Shown piece by piece: positions 18,546 to 27,477 of a stretch of 64,000 bases of DNA. How positions within the stretch are numbered: position 1 is the stretch's first letter; every line of letters begins with the position of its first letter. The translations under genes and the position numbers were made by a program. The stretch spans positions 1,411,501-1,475,500 of the forward strand of contig NZ_CP112881.1 of assembly GCF_026409565.1 (NCBI RefSeq), read 5' to 3'. The notes under the pieces are model-generated. The model worked only from the letters and a program-made list of their open reading frames with translations. It was not told where the DNA came from and did no database searches. Origin of the DNA: Sneathiella aquimaris. GTDB lineage: Bacteria; Pseudomonadota; Alphaproteobacteria; Sneathiellales; Sneathiellaceae.

Positions 18546-19247
18546 TTACCCCTTTGTCAGGATATCTTTAGCCTGATTAATTTTAGCGGCCATATAGGAC
18601 GAACCATTATGGTCTGGATGAAATTTTTTCATCAAACGTTTATGAGCCGCCTTAATCTCCTCTTTGGTTGCCCCTTTGTCCAGTTCCAGTACCTCTAATG
18701 CTTCGGCTTCGCTCATATCTTGCGAATATGAACCTGTCGTTTCTTCAGAATTGGCATGATCTTGCCTAAAATTTGTTTCTTTTTCGTTATCAGCGAAGCG
18801 GCGGTCCATATAGGTTTCCAAAATAGACCGGCTTTGAGCATCATCACTTAATTCTTCGAGCAGGTCATTCAGCTCCCGCGCGTTCAGATCCGAGAGGTTT
18901 TTGTCTTTATAGTTTCCTTGAAGGACGAGCCCATCCATATCCCCGCTATCATGATCAAGAACGGCATGTATCCAATCGGTCTTTACATCAGATTGATTGC
19001 CAGATGATGGTTTCCGGGCGCCTAAAAAGGACCTGTTGCTAAGCAAAAAGATGGCAGCAGCTGCAAGAGGAGGGGCGTAGGCGAAACGGCCTGTGAAAAC
19101 GAAAAAAGTTGCGACGACACCCAAAATAATTGCGGCAGCAATCCTGATTGAGCGAATGATGGTTTTGGGATTCGCCTGTGCGACAGCATTTGCCCCTATT
19201 ATCAGGCCAACAATCAGGGCGACACCAATTATAAAATATCCGAGCAT
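18546..19247 (-). CDS. membrane-anchored J-domain protein
   Basis: A 233-residue protein with two or three N-terminal membrane segments (about 2-22, 34-52 and 55-68) and a C-terminal J-domain. The J-domain has KRLMKKFHPDHNGSSYMAAKINQAKDIL, with the HPD tripeptide needed to stimulate Hsp70. The layout resembles TIM14/DjlA-like co-chaperones that recruit DnaK at the membrane. The middle region is acidic and has QSRSILETYMDRRF. It starts 9 bases after the stop of the VWA gene, so the two are translated from one message. The client is unknown. Confidence 0.85.
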   Translation of the reverse strand: MLGYFIIGVALIVGLIIGANAVAQANPKTIIRSIRIAAAIILGVVATFFVFTGRFAYAPPLAAAAIFLLSNRSFLGARKPSSGNQSDVKTDWIHAVLDHDSGDMDGLVLQGNYKDKNLSDLNARELNDLLEELSDDAQSRSILETYMDRRFADNEKETNFRQDHANSEETTGSYSQDMSEAEALEVLELDKGATKEEIKAAHKRLMKKFHPDHNGSSYMAAKINQAKDILTKG

Positions 19248-19256
19248 GTTTTATTG

Positions 19257-19961
19257 TTACTTGATCTGGTTGGATAATAAAAGGATTTCTCCTCCAGCGT
19301 TTTTGCTGTAGTCCCGTAGGGCTTTTTTCCCGCCGGCTGCGAAGATCGCTACAGCTTTAAGCAGCGACCTGAGATAGGCGGCACTACCGGCATCGAACCG
19401 GCAAAAGGCGCCGTTTGTTAACCGACAGATCTGTTTAAAGCAGGCTTCGGCAATCGGGTCATAACCTTCCTGAAAAATGAACACAGGGACCCCCTTCATA
19501 CCAATTTGACCTGCAAGATGGCATAGATGGTCCACATCTTCTTCAATGCTATCCCCAACATAAACCAACGCATTTACGGGTTTTTCGGTTGTTTGTTTCA
19601 AGGTGTGCTTCAGGACTTTTTCGATTTGAGTCTGACCGCCAAGACAGCTGACTTTCGAAAGCGGCCGGGTCAACGAACGGCTATCCTGGGTCCAACGGGT
19701 TGCTTTAAACTCTCCAAAGCCACGGAAAAATGCGATTTGCAGCTCCAGCTTGCCAACCTCTGCTGCGGTGTTGAACATTTCTCGCTGCAGATGGCTTGCC
19801 TGATCCCAAGTTGGTTGCCTGCTGGCTGTTGCGTCCAAAGCAAAAATTAACCGCCCGGCGTTACCTGATTTTGCGGGGGCAGGTGTGTTCGCAACTTTAT
19901 CAAGAAAGGCTTTCACATTTTGCTCAGCCTCTTTATTGGCTTTATCCAGATTTTTCGCCAT
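19257..19961 (-). CDS. VWA-like domain protein, function unknown
   Basis: A 234-residue soluble protein. LIFALDATASRQPTWDQA near residues 43-60 looks like the start of a von Willebrand A domain, with DATAS in place of the usual DxSxS metal site. ALVYVGDSIEEDVDHLCHLAGQIG is the later acidic strand, and PVFIFQEG another core strand. No signal peptide or membrane segment is seen. It is the first gene of a pair with a membrane J-domain protein. I recall this pairing from other alphaproteobacteria but know of no studied function. Confidence 0.7.
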   Translation of the reverse strand: MAKNLDKANKEAEQNVKAFLDKVANTPAPAKSGNAGRLIFALDATASRQPTWDQASHLQREMFNTAAEVGKLELQIAFFRGFGEFKATRWTQDSRSLTRPLSKVSCLGGQTQIEKVLKHTLKQTTEKPVNALVYVGDSIEEDVDHLCHLAGQIGMKGVPVFIFQEGYDPIAEACFKQICRLTNGAFCRFDAGSAAYLRSLLKAVAIFAAGGKKALRDYSKNAGGEILLLSNQIK

Positions 19962-20061
19962 GACTTCCCAAGATTTTTTTGGATATTCTTATCTATAGTT
20001 AGGCGTATAAGATAATAAATTCAAATCACTTAAGCCGTTTAGAACAACTCAGTGGAAAAAA

Positions 20062-21333
20062 ATGCAAGAAAAACCATTCTGGTGGGAGGCCGCCGCACCA
20101 ATTGAAACTGACAACCAACTTCCAGACAGGTCGGTTGATGTTGCAATTGTCGGGGGTGGTTATACAGGTCTGAATGCCGCGCTGACCCTTTTGGACGCGG
20201 GAAAATCAGTTGTTGTTTTGGAGGCCGAAAAGCCGGGTTTTGGGGCGAGCGGTCGAAACGGCGGGATGATCGGTTATATGCTGAAGCCCGGGCTGGGCGG
20301 ATTGCAGTCTCAATATGGCGCGGAGAAGGGCTGTGCGATTGCAGTTGAAGCGGTTAAATCAATTGATCACGTCCAAGCCGTTATTGCACAAAATGATATT
20401 GACTGTGATCTGACAATGAACGGACGTCAATATCCGGCTGTGCTGGAAAAACACTTGAAATCAATGGCCAAAGAAGCCGAATTGCGGATGAAATATCTGT
20501 CGGTTGACGAACAAATTCAAATCGGCGACGGCTATAAAGAGGATGTCAGTACAGACTTATATGTGGGCGGAATACAACAAGCCCAGACAGGTGGTTTGCA
20601 TCCGGGAAAATATGTAAAAGGTCTGGCCAACGTGGTTCTCGCCAAGGGGGGAATTATTGTCGGCGATTGTCCTGTTGGCGGCCTTAAGAAAGAAAGCTCT
20701 GGTTTCTCCATTACAACACCGTCAGGTCATTTGAAATGCAGTGAAGTTTTAATTGCAACGAACGGGTATGGCGGTAACCTCACGCCTTACTTGCAGAAAA
20801 GGATCATGCCAATCGGAAGCACGATGATTGCCACGGAAGTGTTGGATAAAGAGCGTGTAAAGTCCTTGTTCCCGACGTCACGGATGATCACAGATAGCCG
20901 GAATATGTTGAGTTATTATCGTCCTTCGCCGGATGGCCAGCGGGTCCTTTTGGGCGGGCGGCCTTCCATACTGCCGGCAAGCCCGGCGGTGCAGGCCCGT
21001 GCTTTAAAGAAAAGACTGGCTGAAATATTCCCACAGCTGGCGACAGTTGATATTTCGCATGTCTGGTCTGGATATGTTGCCTATGGCTTTGACGCATTAC
21101 CCGTAATCGGTAAACACGAGGGGCTGTATTTTGCGATGGGATATTGCGGGTCGGGGGTCGCCATGTCAGGGTATTTAGGACATAAAGTGGCCCTGAAGAT
21201 CCTTGGCCAGTCAGAAGGGGATACAGCGTTTGACGATTTGCCGTTCCCTACACGGTTTTATTATAATGGCAGGCCCTGGTTCGTTCCTGTTGCGATGGTT
21301 GGTTACAGCCTTCGGGATCGATTTGGGTTTTAG
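20062..21333 (+). CDS. FAD-dependent amine/amino-acid oxidase, PuuB-like
   Basis: A 423-residue DAO-family flavoprotein. The FAD-binding motif VAIVGGGYTGLNAALTLLDAG lies at about residues 28-48, with VVVLEAE ending the second strand, and GASGRNGGMIGY is typical of the gamma-glutamylputrescine oxidase group. The C-terminal block WSGYVAYGFDALPVIGKHEGLYFAMGYCGSGVAMSGYLG is also shared by that family. The real substrate could be a polyamine derivative or another secondary amine. It is followed after 5 bases by a MATE exporter, so both are probably on one message. Confidence 0.85.
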   Translation: MQEKPFWWEAAAPIETDNQLPDRSVDVAIVGGGYTGLNAALTLLDAGKSVVVLEAEKPGFGASGRNGGMIGYMLKPGLGGLQSQYGAEKGCAIAVEAVKSIDHVQAVIAQNDIDCDLTMNGRQYPAVLEKHLKSMAKEAELRMKYLSVDEQIQIGDGYKEDVSTDLYVGGIQQAQTGGLHPGKYVKGLANVVLAKGGIIVGDCPVGGLKKESSGFSITTPSGHLKCSEVLIATNGYGGNLTPYLQKRIMPIGSTMIATEVLDKERVKSLFPTSRMITDSRNMLSYYRPSPDGQRVLLGGRPSILPASPAVQARALKKRLAEIFPQLATVDISHVWSGYVAYGFDALPVIGKHEGLYFAMGYCGSGVAMSGYLGHKVALKILGQSEGDTAFDDLPFPTRFYYNGRPWFVPVAMVGYSLRDRFGF

Positions 21334-21338
21334 CAGGG

Positions 21339-22658
21339 ATGAAAACAGAAACCGGATTAGTTTCCTATAAAACCGTCTGGCATCTGGCCTGGCCGATCAT
21401 TCTCTCAAATCTGTCTGTCCCTTTGTTGGGCGCCGTTGATACAGCCGTTATCGGTCATCTGCCAGACCCCGTTTATTTGGGTGCCGTTGGTATCGGGGCC
21501 ATGATCTTCAGTTTTCTATATTGGGGGTTTGGCTTTTTGAAGATGGGGACAACAGGTTTTGTCTCGCAGGCGGCGGGGGCGCGTGATTTCGACCAAATCA
21601 AAACTATTTTGGCGCAAGCCCTGATGTTGGGGGGCTTTATCGCTGCATTGATTCTGCTCCTTCAATGGCCTGTATTGACGCTGGCTTTGTCGATCATTGA
21701 CCCGAGTGACGGTGTTGCAGAAGGAGCCAGCCAATATTTTTACTGGCGAATATGGGGCGCGCCAGCCACCCTTGCTAACTATGCGCTTCTGGGGTTCTTC
21801 ATCGGTCTGGGCCGGACAAAGACGGCACTGGTTATTCAGGTTTTAATGAATTTCATAAACATCATTCTGGATTTGGTGTTTGTTGTTTATCTGGATATGA
21901 AGGTCCCGGGCGTGGCCTTAGCTACCGCTATTTCCGAATGGATTGGGATGCTGATTGGGGCGATCTATCTGTATCGGGAATTGACTGTGATCGGTGGGCG
22001 CTGGATTGCCAGTAGTATTTTTAATCTTCAACGCATCTATTCGTTGATGGCCGTAAATACAGATATTTTCATTCGGACAATCATCCTGATTTTCAGCTTT
22101 TCTTACTTCACTGTCGCAGCGGCACAACTAGACGACGAGACATTGGCGGCCGTGACTGTCGCGATGAACTTCGTCTATTTTCTGGCCTTTGGTCTTGATG
22201 GGTTTGCACATGCCGCCGGGATTTTAGTCGGTAAAGCCATCGGTGCAAAAGAGCCCTCTGACCTGACCAAGGCGGTTCGGGCAAGCAATGTAATGGCGGT
22301 ATCGGTAGCCATTGGATATGCGCTGTTTTATGGATTATTCGGGGTGTCTCTTGTCAATCTTCTGACTGATATCCCTTCGGTTCGGGAAACCGCGTATTCC
22401 TATCTACCCTGGCTGGTCGCAACGCCCGTGATCGCGGTCTGGTCCTATCAGTTTGATGGAATATTTGTTGGCGCCATGAAATCTCGAGAGATGCGCAACG
22501 GGATGATCCTCTCGTTTGTCGCCTATTTTGTGGCCATTGAAATGTTGCAGGATTGGCTTCATACAGATGGTCTTTGGATTGCCCTTCTTATTTTCTTTGC
22601 CATGCGGGGACTGACGCTGGCTCTTGTCTATCCCAGAGTCAAGAAGGCCGCTCAGTAG
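21339..22658 (+). CDS. MATE family efflux transporter (DinF-like)
   Basis: A 439-residue polytopic protein with about twelve membrane segments. LAWPIILSNLSVPLLGAVDTAVIGHL is the N-terminal MATE block, and KMGTTGFVSQAAGA and the GRTKTALVIQVLMNFINIILDLVFV block follow. The DinF branch fits best. It would export cationic or amphipathic compounds in exchange for Na+ or H+. The start is 5 bases after the FAD oxidase stop. Its stop lies 4 bases from the convergent AbrB-type gene and no terminator fits between. Confidence 0.9.
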   Translation: MKTETGLVSYKTVWHLAWPIILSNLSVPLLGAVDTAVIGHLPDPVYLGAVGIGAMIFSFLYWGFGFLKMGTTGFVSQAAGARDFDQIKTILAQALMLGGFIAALILLLQWPVLTLALSIIDPSDGVAEGASQYFYWRIWGAPATLANYALLGFFIGLGRTKTALVIQVLMNFINIILDLVFVVYLDMKVPGVALATAISEWIGMLIGAIYLYRELTVIGGRWIASSIFNLQRIYSLMAVNTDIFIRTIILIFSFSYFTVAAAQLDDETLAAVTVAMNFVYFLAFGLDGFAHAAGILVGKAIGAKEPSDLTKAVRASNVMAVSVAIGYALFYGLFGVSLVNLLTDIPSVRETAYSYLPWLVATPVIAVWSYQFDGIFVGAMKSREMRNGMILSFVAYFVAIEMLQDWLHTDGLWIALLIFFAMRGLTLALVYPRVKKAAQ

Positions 22659-22662
22659 TTGT

Positions 22663-23712
22663 CTAGTTTCCAGCGATTTTTTTAAAGAGCGGATACAGAA
22701 CAGGGATTACCGCAATAATAACGGCGATCCGTATAACATGCATGATTGACACAAACGCGACATCAATCCCAAGGGCGAGGGCGACTAGAGACATTTCCGC
22801 AAGGCCGCCGGGTGATAAGGCGAGGACCAGACCGGCGACACTGATGCCGGTAAAAGATGTGGCGAGAAAAGCAAGAGTGGTTGCGATTATCATCATAATG
22901 CCAGTGGATCCGATGCTGAGCAAAATTATGTTTCGTATTTGGGAAACGCTGGTGCCTAGAAACCTGAGGCCGATTGCTGATCCGATAACCAATTGTGCCA
23001 GGTATACCAAAACCATTGGAGGCTTCGCTGTAATGAAGCCCGACATTTCAAAAAGCGCTGCCACAAGGAGCGGTCCCATCAAATGATAGGCCGGGAATTT
23101 GAGTTTTTTTCCTGCAACATATCCGACGATGGCAGCAACCAACAACCATCCATATCCGGGTAAGTCTTCAAGCGTGCCGAATAAAGGGAGCTCTGTTGTT
23201 TGTCCGTGTGTCTGAACGCCATACCTGAAAACCAGGGGAACGGTCATGACCAGTAGAAGAACACGTGTAGCATGGATCAAGGCGATCTTTCTGCCATCGC
23301 CGCCTTTCGCTTCGCCCACCTCATACATGACATTAAAACCACCCGGGGCGGATGAGAAATAGGCCGTTGTTCGGTCAAATCCTCCAACGGTCCTGAAATA
23401 GAAATATGCAGCCGTCATAGACAACACGACCGAGAGCATCAGGATCACAAGGCCGTTTCCCCAGACCATTAAGTTATTCAGGGTGTCGGGAGAAAAACTG
23501 CTGCCCAGCATAACACCAAGCACAGAGGTCATGACTTGTCGTAAGGGCGGATAAACGGCAAGATCCACCCCTTTTACGGAAAGCACAGTCAGCAGGCACA
23601 TGGATCCCATCATCCAGGCCAGTGGGAGATCAAAATAGAAAAAGACCCCCCCGCCGATTGTGCCAAACGCCAGTGATTTCAGTGTTTTAAGAAGTATTTC
23701 CTGCGTCATCAA
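22663..23712 (-). CDS. AbrB/PF05145-type membrane protein
   Basis: A 349-residue protein with about ten membrane segments in two similar halves. FDLPLAWMMGSMCLLT in the first half matches FPAYHLMGPLLVAALFEMSG in the second. SSAPGGFNVMYEVGEAKGGD and LALSPGGLAEMSLVALALGIDVAFVS are family hallmarks. Despite the name (AbrB or AmoA-like in databases) it is a membrane protein and not a DNA-binding regulator or an ammonia oxygenase; the role is unknown, with a transporter most likely. It is the last gene of an operon with a PPOX-fold protein 3 bases upstream. Confidence 0.8.
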   Translation of the reverse strand: MMTQEILLKTLKSLAFGTIGGGVFFYFDLPLAWMMGSMCLLTVLSVKGVDLAVYPPLRQVMTSVLGVMLGSSFSPDTLNNLMVWGNGLVILMLSVVLSMTAAYFYFRTVGGFDRTTAYFSSAPGGFNVMYEVGEAKGGDGRKIALIHATRVLLLVMTVPLVFRYGVQTHGQTTELPLFGTLEDLPGYGWLLVAAIVGYVAGKKLKFPAYHLMGPLLVAALFEMSGFITAKPPMVLVYLAQLVIGSAIGLRFLGTSVSQIRNIILLSIGSTGIMMIIATTLAFLATSFTGISVAGLVLALSPGGLAEMSLVALALGIDVAFVSIMHVIRIAVIIAVIPVLYPLFKKIAGN

Positions 23713-23715
23713 CGA

Positions 23716-24324
23716 TCAATACAGACGTTCGCTATAGGATTTTTCCAGCGACTCGTCCAATTCCAGACTATCCAGGCCGGCGATCTGGTCTGCCAGAATT
23801 TTGCCGAGGGAGGGGAAATCTTTTTGGCTAACCTTATGGGTTTCACCCCAAAGGTCAGACCGAATAATTGCTTTTCCGCAATGCATGTAAGCTTCGCGCA
23901 CAGTCACCTTCAGAACCGTTCTGGGGGTTTTTCCTTTTTCTTTAAACCTGTCCAAAAGATCGGCATCTGCCAAAATCTCGCAGGGGCCGTTGACGCGAAG
24001 TGTTTCACGAATGCCGGGGATAAAAAAAATCAAACCGACCTCGGGATTTTCAATAATATTACGGAGGCTGTCCGTAATGTTATTTCCAATGCGATCGGGG
24101 ATCAAAATAGTCTGGTTGTCAGGCACAAGGACAAAGCCAGCCATATCGCCTTTGGGGGAGGCGTCCGCCCGTCCATTTTTGTCACTCGTTGACATGATGA
24201 GAAAGGGAGATCGAGCAATAAAGTTTTTGCCATGATCTTCAAGTGAAGGCAGGATTTTTTTTAACACTGCTTCCTTAGGCTCTCCGTAAATTGCACGGAG
24301 TTCCTCAAGAGAGTTAATCGACAT
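23716..24324 (-). CDS. pyridoxamine 5'-phosphate oxidase-like FMN protein
   Basis: A 202-residue flavin-binding split-barrel protein. FIARSPFLIMSTSDKNGRADASPKGDMAGFV and the following LIPDRIGNNITDSLRNIIENPEVGLIFFIPG are typical of the MSMEG_1061-type PPOX group. GPCEIL and AYMHCGKAIIRSDLW are also recurrent. Such proteins bind FMN or F420 and reduce or bind varied small molecules, so the substrate is open. It sits directly after the cyclotransferase-like gene (its ATG is one base after that stop) and before the AbrB-type membrane gene. Confidence 0.85.
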   Translation of the reverse strand: MSINSLEELRAIYGEPKEAVLKKILPSLEDHGKNFIARSPFLIMSTSDKNGRADASPKGDMAGFVLVPDNQTILIPDRIGNNITDSLRNIIENPEVGLIFFIPGIRETLRVNGPCEILADADLLDRFKEKGKTPRTVLKVTVREAYMHCGKAIIRSDLWGETHKVSQKDFPSLGKILADQIAGLDSLELDESLEKSYSERLY

Positions 24325-25068
24325 TTAGGCCTCCTGGGGCAGGATGATTTTTTCGTTCGGGCAGGAAAATATTTTTGCATATTGCCCGAATTTATGGACC
24401 CTGTCACGTCTGAGATCGGGGTCCGTTATATTTTCCACGATGAAATCTTCGACGGAGGAGGCGGGAGATACCAGACTGCACATTAACCTTTGAATATTTT
24501 GTTGGCTCATTTCTTGGAACGGTGCCTTCGCAGTATTCAGGTCTTTAATCAAAATAGGATTGTCATTTTGAGCCAGATATCCTCGGAGGCTGATATAGGC
24601 AAATGCTGTTGTTAAAAGACCATTTTGCGAGCATTGTAAAGAGAGGTTCCTCAACTCAGAAAAGCGATAATTTTTGCCAACGGCTTCAGTTTTGTGCATG
24701 TGTCTCAGTTGGGCTTCAGTCAACCATGTGATGTGGCAGTCAGTTCCATGGCCTTTTGCCACCGCCAGCGTTGCCGGAATGGCGCCATAACCGGCGATAT
24801 GAGCCGAATAGCCGATTAAATAGTCTTTTAAATGAGCCTGCGTAACATGGATGGCATCCGTTTCATGACCGCCAAACTTTCTGACAAGCTGTTCCGGTGC
24901 TGCGTTTGATCCACATGCCAAAACCGGGATGCGCCCCAAAGGCCAAAAATCCGGTGGCAGGTCGTGAACCTGATTGCCAGATACTGTGAAAGATCCTTTG
25001 GGCCTTGAATACGGATAATTTAGGGCACGGGTAATATCGTCAGTGTGTTCCTCGGCGGCAGGTTTCAT
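24325..25068 (-). CDS. conserved hypothetical, gamma-glutamylcyclotransferase-like N-terminus
   Basis: A 247-residue soluble protein that I do not firmly recognise. VLACGSNAAPEQLVRKFGG at about residues 49-67 resembles the YGSNMNPxQL loop of the gamma-glutamylcyclotransferase/AIG2 fold. The next part, VTQAHLKDYLIGYSAHIAGYGAIPATLAVA, could be the second core strand and helix. No signal peptide or membrane segment is seen. Its ATG overlaps the response-regulator stop by 4 bp and its stop touches the PPOX start, so it is inside a four-gene operon. The fold is an inference; activity is unknown. Confidence 0.55.
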   Translation of the reverse strand: MKPAAEEHTDDITRALNYPYSRPKGSFTVSGNQVHDLPPDFWPLGRIPVLACGSNAAPEQLVRKFGGHETDAIHVTQAHLKDYLIGYSAHIAGYGAIPATLAVAKGHGTDCHITWLTEAQLRHMHKTEAVGKNYRFSELRNLSLQCSQNGLLTTAFAYISLRGYLAQNDNPILIKDLNTAKAPFQEMSQQNIQRLMCSLVSPASSVEDFIVENITDPDLRRDRVHKFGQYAKIFSCPNEKIILPQEA

Positions 25069-25475
25069 TCTGGTAACGAAAGGGCAGCTCGTAAATCCGC
25101 TAACCGAATTGGTTTGGTGAAACTTTTAATGTCCCGCAACCCTTTAGCGCCTCCCAGGTCTTCTGCCAACTCTGCATATCTGGGATTGAAACCGGTCACA
25201 ATCAAAATACGGGATTGACACTTCTGTTTGGCTAGCCAGCCGATTAATTCAACCCCATCCACGCCGGGCATTACCATGTCCAGGACAATGACAGCGGGCT
25301 CCTGCGCTTGATAGGATTTCATAAAGTCAGACGCATTGTCTGTTACCACGGCTTGAAATCCAAGTTCTTTGCCTACCTCACCGACATAGTCGCCGAAGTC
25401 ACGTTCATCGTCGATGATAAGCAGTTTTTTCGCTTCTGGAGCTGTCCCACTATTTGATGTCATGGGGGTTTTCAA
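25065..25475 (-). CDS. single-domain response regulator
   Basis: A 136-residue receiver domain with no output domain. The acidic pocket is IDDERDFGDYV at residues 21-31, the phosphoacceptor is D66 in VIVLDMVMPGVDG, the conserved Thr is in ILIVTGF and the Lys in FTKPIRLADL. It is the first gene of an operon with the cyclotransferase-like, PPOX and AbrB-type genes. No histidine kinase is adjacent. An 18-bp dyad lies 53-70 bases before its start. The first Met used here may be later (MTSNSG), a minor change. Confidence 0.85.
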   Translation of the reverse strand: MKTPMTSNSGTAPEAKKLLIIDDERDFGDYVGEVGKELGFQAVVTDNASDFMKSYQAQEPAVIVLDMVMPGVDGVELIGWLAKQKCQSRILIVTGFNPRYAELAEDLGGAKGLRDIKSFTKPIRLADLRAALSLPE

Positions 25476-25527
25476 TCATATAACTGGCGGTCCTTTTATA
25501 GTGTCACTCGAGTTTGATTAATAGTTA

Positions 25528-25545
25528 TAAGGTGTTATAACCTTA
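25528..25545 (-). promoter_or_regulatory. dyad upstream of response-regulator operon
   Basis: TAAGGT-N6-ACCTTA is an 18-bp dyad. It also overlaps a direct repeat, GTTATAA at 25524-25530 and 25534-25540. It lies 53-70 bases before the response-regulator start. Repeats and spacing are seen; an operator role is inferred. Confidence 0.4.
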
Positions 25546-25653
25546 AAGTGATCGAAAAATAAAAGCCAGCAAAAGGTAACAATTTTTTATTTACTGTAAT
25601 TAATTTATTACTTTTTGGTGGATTACCGCCAGAGAAATGAATGTCAGGGTTGG

Positions 25654-26421
25654 TTAGCTAACCAAATGCATACCCCCATCAACGATAAGCAATTCACCGG
25701 TAACCAGATCACCCCCGGTAATGAACCATAAGACAGCATCAGCGATGTCTTCCGGCTGCGAAACCTTTGCCAACGGGACGCGTTTGGTCATGGCTACTCT
25801 GTTCTTTTCATAGTTTTCATCCCCCCAACCTTCGCGAAGCCAGCGGGTTTCAATCATCCCGGGACAGATCGCATTAACGGTTATTTCGGGGCCGAGGGTT
25901 CGGGCCAAACCTTTTGTCATGGAATTCAAGCCGCCCTTGGACGCAACATAAGCAAGGGATGAGCCGTGCCCATGGGTACCGGCGACTGAAGAAATCATGA
26001 CAATTCTTCCCTTGCCTGACTCTTTCAGATAAGGGACGCAGGCGCGTGTCATTTGGAAAGGACCGATTGTGTTTACGGCGTAAATATCGTGAAAATCCTG
26101 GGCGTCCAAATCGTCCAGATTTTGATGGGGTACAAACTTTGTGCGCCCGGCATTGTTCACCAGAGCATCAATCCGGCCCCATTTATCAACAGCGGCCTGG
26201 GCCATTGCCCGGCAATCTTCGTCTTTTGAAACGTCCCCTTGAAAGAGAAGGGTGTCTACACCCAGGGCACTAACAGCTTTGGCCGTTTCTTCGGCTTCGT
26301 TCTTACTTTTTGTATAGTTGATTAAGACGTTATATCCTTTTTTTCCAAGAGCCATGGCGATCGCAGCTCCCGTTCCGGTGGCAGATCCCGTGACAATGGC
26401 AACTTTATTTGTGGCGTTCAT
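25654..26421 (-). CDS. short-chain dehydrogenase/reductase
   Basis: A 255-residue classical SDR, FabG-like. The cofactor motif is TGSATGTG (residues 11-18), followed by NNAG near residue 90, the catalytic Ser in MISSVAG and the YxxxK pair in AYVASKGGLNS. The C-terminal block GELLIVDGGMHLV is typical of 3-oxoacyl-ACP reductase relatives. The substrate cannot be assigned. It is divergent from psuG with about 147 bases between. The ATG has a purine-rich site (AAAGGAAAG) before it on the gene strand. Confidence 0.9.
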   Translation of the reverse strand: MNATNKVAIVTGSATGTGAAIAMALGKKGYNVLINYTKSKNEAEETAKAVSALGVDTLLFQGDVSKDEDCRAMAQAAVDKWGRIDALVNNAGRTKFVPHQNLDDLDAQDFHDIYAVNTIGPFQMTRACVPYLKESGKGRIVMISSVAGTHGHGSSLAYVASKGGLNSMTKGLARTLGPEITVNAICPGMIETRWLREGWGDENYEKNRVAMTKRVPLAKVSQPEDIADAVLWFITGGDLVTGELLIVDGGMHLVS

Positions 26422-26568
26422 TTTCTTTCCTTTTTGTTTTACGCGTTGCCTACCCTACCGAACTTCCTCAGGCAGGCGCAACGGTTTAGAATTATTTTCT
26501 TGCGTGAAAAAGAAGGAAGGGGTAGGGGCTTTGCTCATATTTTATCTGTTCATAGTCAGGCTGATCCA

Positions 26569-27477
26569 ATGGAAATAGAATTCTCACCTCAGGTAGCAAA
26601 AGCCCTCGCAGACGGAAAACCAGTTGTGGCATTGGAATCGACCATTATCAGTCATGGTTTTCCCTTTCCAAAAAACATGGAACTGGCGGAACAAATGGAA
26701 ACAGTGATCCGCGAGCAGGGGGCCGAGCCCGCGACGATTGCGCTGATTAACGGTGTAATAAAATGCGGTTTGTCTGTTGAGGAGTTGACGATCCTGGCGA
26801 CTTCAGAAAATGTCGAGAAATGCTCGGTTCGTGATCTGCCTTCCGCGACGGCGCGCAAAATTACGGGTGCGACAACGGTTGCCTCTACCTCCTTTATTGC
26901 GGAACGCGCGGGTATAAAAGTCTTTGCAACGGGTGGTATTGGTGGTGTCCATCGCGGTGAAGAAGGCGGTAACGGTTTTGATATCTCTGCCGATCTTCTT
27001 GAATTATCCCGCTCTCGGGTCGCGGTTGTTGCTGCGGGCGCTAAATCCATTCTGGATTTGCCGGCAACGCTGGAGGTGCTGGAAAGTTATAGTGTTCCTG
27101 TTGTTGGATATAAAACTGACACTTTCCCGGCTTTTCATAGTTTATCAAGCGGCTTGCCACTTCCTGGTACGGCACCTGACATGGAGGCCCTTTGCAAAAT
27201 TGTGAACATGCATTTTCAAATGGGTTTGCCGTCCGGTATTTTGATTTGTAATCCTGTGCCGCATGATCATGCGATGTCGAACGAAGAAGTTGATACCCTT
27301 GTCGATCAGGCACGGTTCGACGCCATCAAAGCAGGAGTTAAGGGCGCAAAGATAACGCCTTATATTCTGGGAGCCCTTAACCGTTTGTCCAATGGAAAGA
27401 CCAGCGAAGTCAATCTTGCGCTGGCCTTGAATAATGCAAAAGTTGCTGCGGCACTTGCAGCGCGTTTAGCGGTTTGA
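26569..27477 (+). CDS. psuG: pseudouridine-5'-phosphate glycosidase
   Basis: Cleaves pseudouridine 5'-phosphate to uracil and ribose 5-phosphate (indigoidine synthase A family). VALESTIISHGFPFPKN at about residues 20-36, then ATGGIGGVHRG and GYKTDTFPAFHS are family signatures, with the active Lys and Glu expected there. The open frame reaches back to 26434, but family alignment places the start at the ATG at 26569 (MEIEFSPQV), giving 302 residues, the usual length. No pseudouridine kinase (psuK) is adjacent. Its last 12 bases overlap the convergent YedE-like gene. Confidence 0.92.
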   Translation: MEIEFSPQVAKALADGKPVVALESTIISHGFPFPKNMELAEQMETVIREQGAEPATIALINGVIKCGLSVEELTILATSENVEKCSVRDLPSATARKITGATTVASTSFIAERAGIKVFATGGIGGVHRGEEGGNGFDISADLLELSRSRVAVVAAGAKSILDLPATLEVLESYSVPVVGYKTDTFPAFHSLSSGLPLPGTAPDMEALCKIVNMHFQMGLPSGILICNPVPHDHAMSNEEVDTLVDQARFDAIKAGVKGAKITPYILGALNRLSNGKTSEVNLALALNNAKVAAALAARLAV

